Source of the DNA: Pontibacter vulgaris
Lineage (GTDB): Bacteria; Bacteroidota; Bacteroidia; Cytophagales; Hymenobacteraceae
NCBI RefSeq assembly: GCF_022758145.1
Contig: NZ_JAJVDH010000003.1
Span: 992,001 to 1,056,000 of the forward strand
Direction: 5' to 3'
DNA length: 64,000 bases
A model generated the notes under the pieces. The model did not search any database. It was given only the letters and a program-made list of their open reading frames with translations, and was not told the DNA's origin. Every line of letters begins with the position of its first letter. Position 1 is the first letter of the stretch. The translations under genes and the position numbers were made by a program. This document shows positions 53,660-62,062 of the stretch, piece by piece.

Positions 53660-55294
53660 ATGCAACAGCCTCAGTCTGAAGTAAACTATAACCAACACCG
53701 GCAACAAATATCAGCGCATCCGGCACAGCCTGCTGAGGTAAAACCTATGCCTTTGGGTGTTATACTTACTATAGCGCTTGCCATCCGGTTGCTGGCTGCA
53801 GTTTTTTCCAAAGGTTATGCCTTCAGCGACGATCATTTTGATGTGATAAAGATTGCCCAGAACTGGCTCTACGACCTACCCTACTGGCTAAACACCGATA
53901 TGCCGCCCCGCCACAGTATGTTTTATACCGGCCTGCATTACTTTATATTTTATACTTTGGAAGCGGCAGGTATAAATAGCCCGGATACTAAAATGCTGGT
54001 TATTCGATTGCTGCATGCTTTTTATTCATTGTTAATAGTATACTTTGGATATAAGATTACAGAATTGCTCAGCTCAAAAACAAATGCCCGACTGGCAGGC
54101 CTGATGCTGGCATTGATTTGGTTTATGCCCTTTATGAGCGTGCGCAACCTGGTAGAAATGGTTTGCATTCCGCCGTACCTGGCAGCTTTTTACCTGATGC
54201 TGAAGTATGAAAAGCAGGCGCTGAATAATTGGAAATGGCTGCTACCCGGTGCCCTGTTTGCGCTTGCCTTTGTGCTGCGTTACCATACGGCACTGTTTGT
54301 AGCCGGCGCAGGTTTTGTATTGCTCTACCGCAGGCAGTGGGCGCAACTTGCTTGGCTTAGCTTCGGGTTTATACTTGTTGCTTTCCTGATTCAGGGAACT
54401 ATAGATATTATCTTCTTCGATTACCCTTTTCACTCAATTATTACTTACTTTTTTTACAACGCCGAAAATGCCTATGGCTTTAATACTGGTCCGGCTTACA
54501 GGTTTTTACTTACTGTTCTGGGTTTTTTAGTGCCGCCTATAAGCGTTTTTCTGTTGATGGGTTATGCCCGTACTCGCAGGCTCGCACCCATGCTTTTCTG
54601 GGCAGGTCTGCTGTTTTTTGTGGTGCATTCGCTCTTCCCGAACAAACAGGAACGGTTTATTTTTCCGCTTTTACCACTTATAGTTATACTTGGTGTAACA
54701 GGCTGGCAAAGTTATGTGCAACACAGCCCTTTCTGGCTAAAACACAGGCGCTGGCTTGCTTATAGCTGGCGGTTTTTCTGGGTTTTAAACATAGCCGCCG
54801 CCATTGGCCTGAGTTTAACCTATTCAAAAAAGAGCCGCGTTGCACCGTTGGTGTATCTTTCAGATAAAGAAAATGTTGAGGCCATAGTTCTTGAAACCGG
54901 AGAAGGTGGTGTAAAAAATCCGCCCCTGTTTTACCTGGGCCACATGAGCGCTACTTACCAGGAGTATCAGGATGATAATTACCAGGCCTGGGCAAAGTAT
55001 AAAAATGGCCAGCCACTGCCTCACAACTTTATTATGGTGTATACTTTAGATGAAAACACAACGCTGGCGAAATTACAACAGCAAATAGCGCAAATGAAAC
55101 GGAAGCCAACATACGTGGTAATGGCTGGCAATAAAAACCTCGAGCAACGACTTGCAAGGCTCCGTAAGTTATACCCTGCTCTAACTTTAGAAACAAGTAT
55201 AAAACCATCGCTTTACGACCAGGTATTGCAACGCCTGAACCCGGGTGTGCACAAAGATGAAAGCGTACAGATTTACCGCATCGGCAAAAAATAG
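53660..55294 (+). CDS. GT-C mannosyltransferase-like membrane protein (GT22/Alg9-type)
   Basis: A 544-residue polytopic membrane glycosyltransferase, which should use a lipid-linked sugar donor. After a polar, Gln-rich N-terminus of about 30 residues, the first outer loop has FSDDHFDVIKIAQ, the DD/DE-type GT-C catalytic acid motif. The loop HSLFPNKQERFIFPLLPL (about 322-340) matches the H-K-E-x-R-F motif of GT22 enzymes. About nine or ten spans and a soluble C-terminal domain follow. It faces a GtrA-family gene 5 bp away on the opposite strand, also a polyprenyl-sugar-related protein. Confidence 0.82.
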   Translation: MQQPQSEVNYNQHRQQISAHPAQPAEVKPMPLGVILTIALAIRLLAAVFSKGYAFSDDHFDVIKIAQNWLYDLPYWLNTDMPPRHSMFYTGLHYFIFYTLEAAGINSPDTKMLVIRLLHAFYSLLIVYFGYKITELLSSKTNARLAGLMLALIWFMPFMSVRNLVEMVCIPPYLAAFYLMLKYEKQALNNWKWLLPGALFALAFVLRYHTALFVAGAGFVLLYRRQWAQLAWLSFGFILVAFLIQGTIDIIFFDYPFHSIITYFFYNAENAYGFNTGPAYRFLLTVLGFLVPPISVFLLMGYARTRRLAPMLFWAGLLFFVVHSLFPNKQERFIFPLLPLIVILGVTGWQSYVQHSPFWLKHRRWLAYSWRFFWVLNIAAAIGLSLTYSKKSRVAPLVYLSDKENVEAIVLETGEGGVKNPPLFYLGHMSATYQEYQDDNYQAWAKYKNGQPLPHNFIMVYTLDENTTLAKLQQQIAQMKRKPTYVVMAGNKNLEQRLARLRKLYPALTLETSIKPSLYDQVLQRLNPGVHKDESVQIYRIGKK

Positions 55295-55299
55295 CCAGG

Positions 55300-55695
55300 C
55301 TATACTTTAAATGTGAAAAGGTAATTAGCCGAAAAATTCCAAAGCATGACTAAACCAATGGCGATCAGTTTGGCAACATAAAAATTAAGACCAAGCCGGT
55401 CGTGCAGCAGGTATACCAGCAAATTACTTAGCCCGAGCCCAACCACCGATACCGTTACAAACTTCAGGTATTGCTGCACTACAGCGGTGTCGTAATTCTG
55501 AAATGTCCAGGTGCGGTTAAGGATGTAATTAGAGGTGCAGGCAACTATAAAACCCAGGCTGTTCGCTACATACTTGTTCCAGCGTAGCTTCTCTTTTGCC
55601 AGGTAGGTTAGTCCGAAATCAATAGCAAGCCCACTCAAGCCAACCAGCCCGAACTTAAGAAACTTTATACTTAAACTCGCTATGCTCTCTGACAT
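55300..55695 (-). CDS. GtrA-family membrane protein
   Basis: A 131-residue protein with four membrane spans. FGLVGLSGLAIDFGLTYLAKEKLRWNKYVANSLGFIVACTSNYILNRTWTF is the GtrA signature. Family members are proposed to flip polyprenyl-linked sugars. It is convergent with the GT-C gene (stops 5 bp apart) and no terminator separates them, so their transcripts could overlap. Confidence 0.9.
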   Translation of the reverse strand: MSESIASLSIKFLKFGLVGLSGLAIDFGLTYLAKEKLRWNKYVANSLGFIVACTSNYILNRTWTFQNYDTAVVQQYLKFVTVSVVGLGLSNLLVYLLHDRLGLNFYVAKLIAIGLVMLWNFSANYLFTFKV

Positions 55696-56054
55696 TAACC
55701 GCTGGTTTTTACTGGTGGTTTCTACAAACGAGAGAAAGCAAGGTTATAGTTGCCCTTTAATTGAAATTCTCACCGCCAGGCAATCCTATACATGCTTAAA
55801 CGTCCACCCTTCCTTCCACATAAACCCAGTCAGGCCAATAGGCATCCTTTGTCGACAAATCAGGCACGTTGGTATAGTTTATTTTGATGGCGCTATTTGA
55901 ATGATTTAATTCAACAGAAACAAACAATTAAGCTGCTACAAAATAAAACTATGAATTATATTGATTAATAACTACTTAGAAGCTATTTGCAACAATATGT
56001 CAAAAAAGTTGCCTTTCGGTTGGTTGCCTATATCAATTCAATCGATTTATGCCG

Positions 56055-56062
56055 TATCTTTG
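56055..56062 (+). promoter_or_regulatory. -7 promoter box of the candidate RNA
   Basis: TATCTTTG matches TAnnTTTG; the nearest TTG upstream is 28 bases away, longer than usual. Confidence 0.4.
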
Positions 56063-56066
56063 TGCC

Positions 56067-56465
56067 AAAATAAGGCCCTATTATAGCATAGAGCAACGAA
56101 TTGGTTCGAGAATATCAGACTTTAAGATAGCAACTGATAACTCCTACAAAAACTGCCTGACCGGAAGTATAATTTAACCCAGGATCGGGATCTGAGCATA
56201 TAAAGATAGCTGCGTTGAACGATTGGGTAAACACAGCTGTTCTTGCCTGGGAGTAAGTAGATCGGATTTATAGTATATGATAAAACGGTATAGCCCTTAC
56301 CATATACTGACAGATGATAATACAAAGACATTGCCGCGCCTCAAAAGCCGGTAATTATAGGCATATCTTGTTTAAGGTGAGATGTAAGTAAGATGCCTTC
56401 CGCACCAAATATATCTACAACATTATTAAAAGAAGCCATACCTGTTGGGTATGGCTTCTTTGTTT
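56067..56465 (+). ncRNA. Candidate structured non-coding RNA
   Basis: A stretch of about 400 bases bounded by TATCTTTG (56055-56062) and a terminator (56429-56461), with no protein frame that looks real. Pairings seen by eye: TATCAG 56113/CTGATA 56134; CCCAGG 56178/CCTGGG 56246 enclosing AGCTG 56208/CAGCT 56234; GTATATG 56273/CATATAC 56301; AGGCATATCTT 56359/AAGATGCCT 56390. No match to RNase P, tmRNA, SRP or 6S motifs that I know. The terminator may instead belong to the opposing gene, so this remains a hypothesis. Confidence 0.35.
56429..56461. terminator. Terminator (bidirectional) at 56.4 kb
   Basis: Perfect 14-bp arms AAAGAAGCCATACC and GGTATGGCTTCTTT with loop TGTTG, followed by GTTTTTA on the plus strand. 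It could end the candidate RNA, the minus-strand gene at 56500, or both. Confidence 0.85.
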
Positions 56466-56499
56466 TTATACTTGCTTTAGCTACATTTTATACCTGTTA

Positions 56500-56940
56500 C
56501 TACTTAAACATACCGCCTAACTTATCGCCCAGGCCACCTGGCAACTTTTCCTTCAGTCCGCCGCCCAGCATACTCATCAGGTCAGATTGGCCCACCTCGC
56601 CGGAATTAACTTTGCCGGATAACTTACTCATCAGGAACTGCATTACATAAGGACCTATTTGCGTGGCTACGCCTACTGGTATACCTAACTTTGCGGAAAG
56701 AGATTGTATGTAATTTTGGGTCATACTGTTTACAGCAGGATGGATCCCAGCTTGGTTACCTTTCAGCATGTTCATAATACCGCCGAAGTCGCCACTGCCT
56801 GCTTCTTTCTTCAATCCATCGGTCATGGTATCCTTTGCCAGGTCTACAGAGCGGTTTGCCTGATCAGGGTTCAGGTTGAATTTACTTTGCAAGTCGCCGG
56901 TTAACTGGCCTTTTACGCTATTGATGATGTTTTCTAACAT
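56500..56940 (-). CDS. Small DUF937/YidB-like protein
   Basis: Function unknown. The 146-residue protein has no signal peptide. It is helical with Gly/Ser/Asn-rich turns: MLENIINSVKGQLTGDLQSKF at the start, then GDFGGIMNMLKGNQAG, LSAKLGIPVGVATQIGPYVMQFLMSKL and a glycine-rich tail MLGGGLKEKLPGGLGDKLGGMF. The pattern resembles the YidB/DUF937 group of cytoplasmic proteins, but I am not certain. It sits alone between two terminator-like sites. Confidence 0.7.
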   Translation of the reverse strand: MLENIINSVKGQLTGDLQSKFNLNPDQANRSVDLAKDTMTDGLKKEAGSGDFGGIMNMLKGNQAGIHPAVNSMTQNYIQSLSAKLGIPVGVATQIGPYVMQFLMSKLSGKVNSGEVGQSDLMSMLGGGLKEKLPGGLGDKLGGMFK

Positions 56941-57145
56941 AGTTTTATACTTTAAATGGTTTATAAGCAGCTTATAAGTATAGGGGCACTATTTGGCTCC
57001 TGATTTTGTTACTTTATTTAACGAAAAACAGTAACCAGTAGATTTTCAACACGATACAGAAACAAAGGCAGCTAAATATGCTTTTGGCAAAGAAATTGTA
57101 ACGAAGCTGGCAGCACCAAAAGAATATATAGTTTATAAGATTTTA

Positions 57146-57153
57146 TAGCTTTG
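57146..57153 (+). promoter_or_regulatory. -7 box upstream of the exported protein gene at 57168
   Basis: TAGCTTTG matches TAnnTTTG 14 bases before the ATG, implying a very short leader. Confidence 0.4.
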
Positions 57154-57167
57154 TCTATCACTAACCC

Positions 57168-57722
57168 ATGAACATGCGATTTATAGCCCTATTAGCAGTT
57201 ATCCTATTGGCAGGAGCGGCATTTGCCTCTACCAAGCTTAAAAAAGTAGACATTACCAAAGAGATCAGCGTAATGCTGCCACGCGATTTCTCTCCTCTAC
57301 CCGATGAAGGCATCGCCCGGAAGTACCCGGCTACAACAAAACCGTTAGCAGTTTATTCCAGCCCAAGTGGCCAGATCGATTTCAGCGTTACCCAGAAGCA
57401 AACCCGCTTCCAGGCAACCGACCTGCCTATGCTGCGTGAGTTTTACAAGGCAAACCTGGTAGAGAGATTTACCAAAGTTGATTTTATCCGGCAGGAAGTA
57501 AAGCAGGTAAAAGGGCAGGATTTTATAGTTTTTGAGTTCGTATCTACCCTGGCCGATGAGCGCGGAGCAAGTAACCTGGCCCCTGTTCAGAAATACAGCA
57601 TTATCGAGTATACTATAAAAGGCAACCAACTGCTGATATTTACACTGCATGTACCTTTTGCTATGAAAAATGATTGGCAGGCACCAGCCCGTGAGATCAT
57701 GGAATCTGTAAAATTAAAGTAA
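57168..57722 (+). CDS. Hypothetical exported protein
   Basis: Not recognised. The 184-residue protein has a signal peptide (MNMRFIALLAVILLAGAAFA, cleavage near AFAS; Met3 is an alternative start). The mature domain of about 160 residues alternates strands and helices (ISVMLPRDFSPLPDEGIARKY, YSSPSGQIDFSVTQKQTRF, DFIVFEFVSTLAD, YSIIEYTIKGNQLLIFTLHVP, AREIMESVKL). This looks like the PsbP/MOG1 fold, but I cannot prove it. It is transcribed alone with its own promoter box and terminator. Confidence 0.72.
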   Translation: MNMRFIALLAVILLAGAAFASTKLKKVDITKEISVMLPRDFSPLPDEGIARKYPATTKPLAVYSSPSGQIDFSVTQKQTRFQATDLPMLREFYKANLVERFTKVDFIRQEVKQVKGQDFIVFEFVSTLADERGASNLAPVQKYSIIEYTIKGNQLLIFTLHVPFAMKNDWQAPAREIMESVKLK

Positions 57723-57739
57723 CGTATACTTTCGCTTTC

Positions 57740-57772
57740 AAAGCCTCTCCTTTTCGGGAGGGGCTTTTTTTA
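57740..57772 (+). terminator. Terminator of the exported protein gene
   Basis: The arms AAAGCCTCTCC and GGGAGGGGCTTT (imperfect) around TTTTC are followed by a T run. Confidence 0.8.
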
Positions 57773-57778
57773 TTTTTA

Positions 57779-57786
57779 TACTTTTG
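57779..57786 (+). promoter_or_regulatory. -7 promoter box of tadA
   Basis: TACTTTTG, within TATACTTTTG, matches TAnnTTTG. It shows how the TATACTT heptamer plus TTG builds a promoter box. The ATG is 60 bases downstream. Confidence 0.35.
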
Positions 57787-57846
57787 CAGTAAGCCTGAGT
57801 ATATAGATCAGGCTTCGATCACAGCTTACTAATTAACCAATCACCT

Positions 57847-58296
57847 ATGGAATTTTTATCTCTTTACAGCGACGAGTATTTTATGCAGGAGGCTTACCGG
57901 CAGGCACAGTATGCTTTTGAAGAAGGCGAAATTCCGATAGGTGCTGTGGTGGTTTGCAACAACCGGATTATTGCCAAAGCTTATAACCAGACTGAAAAAC
58001 TAAACGACGTAACGGCCCATGCCGAAATGCTGGCACTTACTGCCGCTGCCAACTACCTGGGCAACAAGTACCTCTCTGATTGTACCCTGTATGTTACCGT
58101 AGAACCCTGCATTATGTGCGCCGGCGCAAGCTATTGGGCACAACTAAAGCGAGTGGTTTTTGGCACTGCAGAACCCAAACGCGGCTATCGCAAAGCGGGC
58201 AATTTACTCCATCCTAAAACAGAAATGGCAAGCGGCATACTGGCTGCCGAGTGCGCCGAACTGATGGCTTCCTTCTTTGCACGTAAAAGAAATTAG
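57847..58296 (+). CDS. tadA: tRNA-specific adenosine deaminase
   Basis: Zinc deaminase that converts wobble adenosine 34 to inosine in tRNA-Arg. The 149-residue length fits TadA. Zinc site and proton shuttle: H58-A-E60 in VTAHAEMLALTAAA, and C88-x2-C91 in EPCIMCAGA. GEIPIGAVVV and FGTAEPKRGYRKAGNLLHP agree with the TadA/nucleoside deaminase family. A guanine deaminase-like relative cannot be fully excluded, but the size and motifs favour TadA. Its 3' end holds the promoter of sodA. Confidence 0.9.
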   Translation: MEFLSLYSDEYFMQEAYRQAQYAFEEGEIPIGAVVVCNNRIIAKAYNQTEKLNDVTAHAEMLALTAAANYLGNKYLSDCTLYVTVEPCIMCAGASYWAQLKRVVFGTAEPKRGYRKAGNLLHPKTEMASGILAAECAELMASFFARKRN

Positions 58297-58305
58297 CTAT
58301 ATTTG
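58276..58305 (+). promoter_or_regulatory. Promoter of sodA
   Basis: TTTG (58276-58279), an 18-bp spacer and TATATTTG (58298-58305) form a complete Bacteroidota promoter. The -33 box lies inside the tadA coding end; the leader would be about 75 bases. Confidence 0.75.
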
Positions 58306-58383
58306 AAACTAAGTTTTCGAAGGCATACGTACACCTAAAATCTGTACGCATGCTATTTTTCACATATAAAATTCTATAAAACT

Positions 58384-58992
58384 ATGGCTTTCGAACTACC
58401 GAAACTACCTTATGCCTACGACGCACTGGAGCCGCACATAGATGCACGCACCATGGAGATCCACCATACAAAACACCACCAGGCTTATACTGATAACCTG
58501 AACAAGGCTATTGCCGGTACTGAGATGGAGAACATGAGCATTGAAGAAATCATGCGCAGTGTGAAAGAAGATAATAAACCGGTTCGTAACAACGGTGGTG
58601 GTTTCTACAACCACAACCTGTTCTGGACAATCCTTTCTCCGAACGGTGGCGGCCAGCCATCTGGCGAGCTGGCTGATGCAATTAATGCTTCTTTCGGCTC
58701 ATTCGATCAGTTTAAAGAGAAGTTCAACAATGTTGCTGCTACACGTTTCGGCTCAGGCTGGGCCTGGCTTTGCGTAAAAGATGGCAAGCTGGAAATTTGC
58801 TCAACTCCTAACCAGGATAACACCCTGATGAGCTTTGCAGAAGGCTGCGGTGGCCAACCTATACTTGGCCTGGATGTTTGGGAGCACGCTTATTACCTGC
58901 ACTACCAGAACCGTCGCCCGGATTACATCAACGCTTTCTGGAACTTGGTAAACTGGGAAGAAGTAACTCGCCGCTTTAACGAAGCAAAGTAA
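58384..58992 (+). CDS. sodA: Superoxide dismutase, Mn/Fe type
   Basis: Converts superoxide to hydrogen peroxide and oxygen. The 202-residue protein has the metal ligands in [12 protein letters not shown] (His27), [13 protein letters not shown] (second His) and [19 protein letters not shown] (Asp and third His). [11 protein letters not shown] plus [17 protein letters not shown] is closer to Mn-type than Fe-type enzymes, although cambialistic use is common in Bacteroidota. There is no signal peptide. It has its own promoter inside the end of tadA. Confidence 0.93.
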   Translation: MAFELPKLPYAYDALEPHIDARTMEIHHTKHHQAYTDNLNKAIAGTEMENMSIEEIMRSVKEDNKPVRNNGGGFYNHNLFWTILSPNGGGQPSGELADAINASFGSFDQFKEKFNNVAATRFGSGWAWLCVKDGKLEICSTPNQDNTLMSFAEGCGGQPILGLDVWEHAYYLHYQNRRPDYINAFWNLVNWEEVTRRFNEAK

Positions 58993-59052
58993 TTCTTTCA
59001 GATATTAGATATCAGACACAAGATTATAGATTTCTTGTATCCTTGATAAAAG

Positions 59053-59085
59053 AAAAGCCCTATCATTACGATGGGGCTTTTTTTT
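59053..59085 (+). terminator. Terminator of sodA
   Basis: The arms AAAAGCCCTATCAT and ATGGGGCTTTT around TACG (imperfect) are followed by a long T run. Confidence 0.85.
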
Positions 59086-59142
59086 TACAGGCTATTTTTT
59101 CAAGGGATGTGCTTGAACTATGGAGCTTACACAACCCTGCTG

Positions 59143-59196
59143 TAAAGTATAAATCCCCTGCTATAGCAACAACTACGGCAGGGGATTTATACTTTA
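59143..59196 (-). terminator. Terminator of dsbD with heptamers in the stem
   Basis: A perfect 19-bp inverted repeat, TAAAGTATAAATCCCCTGC (59143-59161) and its complement (59178-59196). AAGTATA and TATACTT form the base of the stem. It lies 15 bases past the dsbD stop. Confidence 0.75.
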
Positions 59197-59210
59197 TACT
59201 TTAGTGATAC

Positions 59211-61403
59211 TTACTTCTGGGCTACTTGCTGTTTGGCTTTATAAGTTGCTACGCCTTCATCCAGGAACTTCACAAAATTCTCAACACTCAGGTCGTAAGC
59301 AATTGGCTTTACCAGTACGTTTTCGTTCTCATCCATCAGCACATAGTATGGCTGGGCGTTTACGTTAAACTTCGTGATCTGGTAATCGGCATACTTTTTA
59401 CCAAGTGTCTTTTTCTCTTTGCCATCCTGCTTCGATGTATACCATTCATTCTGTGGCAGTTCGGTTTTATCATCAACATACAATGCAGCAATTACATAGT
59501 TCTCACGCAGGCGCTTCAGCACTTCCGGGTCAGACCAAACGTTGGCTTCCATCTCGCGGCAGTTTACGCAACCGTGGCCGGTAAAATCTATAAAGATCGG
59601 TTTGCCTTGTTCGGCAGCGCACTTCTTGGCTTGCTCCAGGTCGAAGTAACCTTGCAGGCCATGCGGCAGGTGCAGGAAATCGGCGTACTTGGGTTGTTCG
59701 CAGAGCTGGTTAGTGGCAACAGTTGCAGTACCGCCTCCGCTCTGGCGTACAATTGCGTTCAGATCGAAGTCGTGGGTACTTTGTGGTGGCAGGTAACCAG
59801 ACAGGGCCTTTAATGGAGCACCAAACATGCCCGGCACCAGGTAAATCACAAAAGCAAACGTAGCTATAGCCAGGAACAGGCGAGGTACACTTATAAAATT
59901 AAGGTCAGAATCGTGTGAAAACTTAAGCTTGCCCAGCAGGTAAAAGCCCATTAAAGTAAAGATAATGATCCACAACGCTAAGTATACTTCACGGTCAAGT
60001 ATACCCCAGTGATATACCTGGTCGGCTACGCTGAGGAATTTAAGCGCCAGCGCCAACTCTATAAAGCCCAGCACCACCTTTACAGAGTTTAACCAGCCAC
60101 CAGACTTAGGCAGGCCGCTCAACCACGACGGAAAAATAGCAAACAAGGTAAATGGCAACGCAAAGGCAAGCGAAAAACCAAACATCCCTACTACAGGGCG
60201 TATGGTTTCGCCACCAGCCGATGCCACCAGTATACTTCCTACAATAGGGCCGGTGCATGAGAAAGAAACCAAAGCCAGTGTAAATGCCATAAAGAATACA
60301 CCTATCCAGCCGCCTTTGTCAGCCTGGGCATCTACTTTAGTAAGCCAAGAACTTGGCAATGTTATCTCGAACATGCCAAAGAATGACATGGCAAATAGAA
60401 GGAAAATGGCAAAGAAAAGCAGGTTTGGCAGCCAGTGGGTACTGATGAAGTTTGCACCATCTGCACCGAATAATTTAGCAACTATCGTACCTGCTATAGT
60501 ATAAATCGCGATAATGGACACACCATAAACCAAAGCTTTTAAGATAGCCTGGCTACGGTTTTTGCTGCTCCCGGTAAAGAAACTGACGGTCATGGGCACC
60601 ATCGGAAAAACGCAAGGCGTAAGCAAAGCCACCAGGCCAGAACCAAAAGCCAGCAACATAAAGGCCCACAAGCCACTGCCCTCGGCAACCGGTTCAGCAG
60701 CAGGCAAGGCAGGAGTTACAACAGTTTCCGGCTTAGTAACAGTATCGGTAACTTGTGCGGTAGCTGATGATGCGCTATCCTGCACAAGCGGTGCTGTTGT
60801 ATCTGAAGTGGTTGCAGCAGCGGCTGAAGTAGTAGGTAGTTGTGGCGTGGTTTGCAGGGTTTGTTGCTGCTGCGTAGAAGTCTGGGATGAAGCCGGTGCA
60901 GCCGTAGCAGCAGTTACCTGTATCTGGTTATTGGTGAATGAAAAATCATCGTCGAACGGAATACATTTGCCATCGATATCAGTACAAACCTGGTACTCGT
61001 AAGTGCCTTTTACCAGCAGGGTTGGCTGCAGCACTTTCACCTTTTGCCGGAACTGAGCGGTGCCTACAAAGTAAGTATACTCGCCGCCCCACAGCTCATC
61101 ATACTTTTTCTTTGGTTTTACAGGCTTAATTTTGCCTACCAGCTCATAAGAAGGGTGTTTAGCAAATTTAAACTCCGTTACCATCGGACCCAGTTCAGGG
61201 TCAAAATCAGAAGAGTACAGGTACCAGTCTTTATCTATGCGAACATTGAAAATCAGTTCTACCTCCTCGCCTACTGCTACCTGCTTTTTAGAAACATCAT
61301 AGCTCCAGGAAGCTGGTTTCAGCACCTGTGCCTGCGCTGCCACCGCAACTATAAATAGCAACAATGCGAGCGCTACCTGTTTCATGTTTATGTGTTTATT
61401 CAT
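59211..61403 (-). CDS. dsbD: Thiol:disulfide interchange protein DsbD
   Basis: Transfers reducing power from cytoplasmic thioredoxin across the inner membrane to periplasmic thiol proteins. The 730-residue protein has the full order of domains: a signal peptide (MKQVALALLLFIVAVAAQAQ; Met7, at 61385, is an alternative start); the N-terminal DsbD-alpha immunoglobulin-like domain with a Cys pair in YQVCTDIDGKCIPFDDDF; and a Ser/Thr/Ala/Gln-rich linker (about 165-235). The eight-helix transporter follows, with Cys in LLTPCVFPMVPM and SFSCTGPIVGS, then a C-terminal thioredoxin domain with GCVNCREME. It is transcribed alone. Confidence 0.95.
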   Translation of the reverse strand: MNKHINMKQVALALLLFIVAVAAQAQVLKPASWSYDVSKKQVAVGEEVELIFNVRIDKDWYLYSSDFDPELGPMVTEFKFAKHPSYELVGKIKPVKPKKKYDELWGGEYTYFVGTAQFRQKVKVLQPTLLVKGTYEYQVCTDIDGKCIPFDDDFSFTNNQIQVTAATAAPASSQTSTQQQQTLQTTPQLPTTSAAAATTSDTTAPLVQDSASSATAQVTDTVTKPETVVTPALPAAEPVAEGSGLWAFMLLAFGSGLVALLTPCVFPMVPMTVSFFTGSSKNRSQAILKALVYGVSIIAIYTIAGTIVAKLFGADGANFISTHWLPNLLFFAIFLLFAMSFFGMFEITLPSSWLTKVDAQADKGGWIGVFFMAFTLALVSFSCTGPIVGSILVASAGGETIRPVVGMFGFSLAFALPFTLFAIFPSWLSGLPKSGGWLNSVKVVLGFIELALALKFLSVADQVYHWGILDREVYLALWIIIFTLMGFYLLGKLKFSHDSDLNFISVPRLFLAIATFAFVIYLVPGMFGAPLKALSGYLPPQSTHDFDLNAIVRQSGGGTATVATNQLCEQPKYADFLHLPHGLQGYFDLEQAKKCAAEQGKPIFIDFTGHGCVNCREMEANVWSDPEVLKRLRENYVIAALYVDDKTELPQNEWYTSKQDGKEKKTLGKKYADYQITKFNVNAQPYYVLMDENENVLVKPIAYDLSVENFVKFLDEGVATYKAKQQVAQK

Positions 61404-62062
61404 CGGGTGTATATACTTAATATGTATTCCAACAGCACTCTGCGAAAATGCCGGTTTAAATGCTTTACAAAAGTATAGTTTTTTATTTTACAGTTTCTCT
61501 CTGTTTGCTACTATACCAGCTTTACATGACAGACAACAAGAGAACCGCTGTTAAAACTCCATGCTGCACGGTATAAAAAACTATAAATGCCATATCGGTT
61601 GTAAGTTTATTTAAAACCACCTTAATAAGCAGCATTCTCAAATGTGATTTTAAAATAAATCAGTGCAAAAATAAGGGAGCAATTACGAAGGTCATGATTT
61701 ATGTAATTTGCTCATAAACCTGTTTATACCCTTGCCACGCATTTTCTGAATACGAACAACTGGCATTTCGGCTGACTCCCTTTTTCAAACGCACAACATA
61801 AAAGCACAATTTTACAAATTAATAATAAAATAATACCATATTTATATATACTAAAAATTATATGTCTCGTATAACAACTCCATACTAATCAATGTGTTAC
61901 AATTACCTTTTGCATTCGCTTTCAACTTTTACCAATACACCCTTAAAATTCAGATGTTCACGAACAAACACTATTTATAAGGTCATTACCGGAATTTTTG
62001 AAGGTCTTAATTTGTATATCTATTACAGAAAAAATATAACTTTACATAGTTAAATAAAGATA
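61404..62062. other. Long A+T-rich gene-free interval
   Basis: A 659-bp interval. At one end lies the dsbD -7 box (61468). At the other is a possible promoter of the next gene: TTTG (62011-62014), a 22-bp spacer and TAACTTTA (62037-62044). The middle (about 61800-61870) is a very A+T-rich stretch. No reading frame or hairpin stands out. Confidence 0.5.
61468..61475 (-). promoter_or_regulatory. -7 promoter box of dsbD
   Basis: CAAAAGTA on the plus strand reads TACTTTTG on the dsbD strand, 65 bases before the start. No clear -33 element is seen. Confidence 0.35.

Larger units (their letters stand above)
55696..56499. other. Long gene-free interval with a candidate RNA gene
   Basis: An 804-bp interval without a convincing protein gene. 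The first 350 bp show nothing I can interpret. From 56055 there is a -7 box, four local hairpins and a terminator (see the ncRNA entry). Confidence 0.5.

Noticed and set aside
55682..55900. A 72-codon frame at the start of the long interval before 56.5 kb
   Set aside because: It overlaps the start of the GtrA gene, lacks a hydrophobic or domain pattern and has no promoter box; more likely chance.
56067..56465. Assigning the candidate RNA to RNase P, tmRNA or SRP RNA
   Set aside because: No GAGGAAAGUCC or ACAGAA cores of RNase P, no CCA-ending tRNA-like part of tmRNA, and no SRP Alu or domain IV core are visible.
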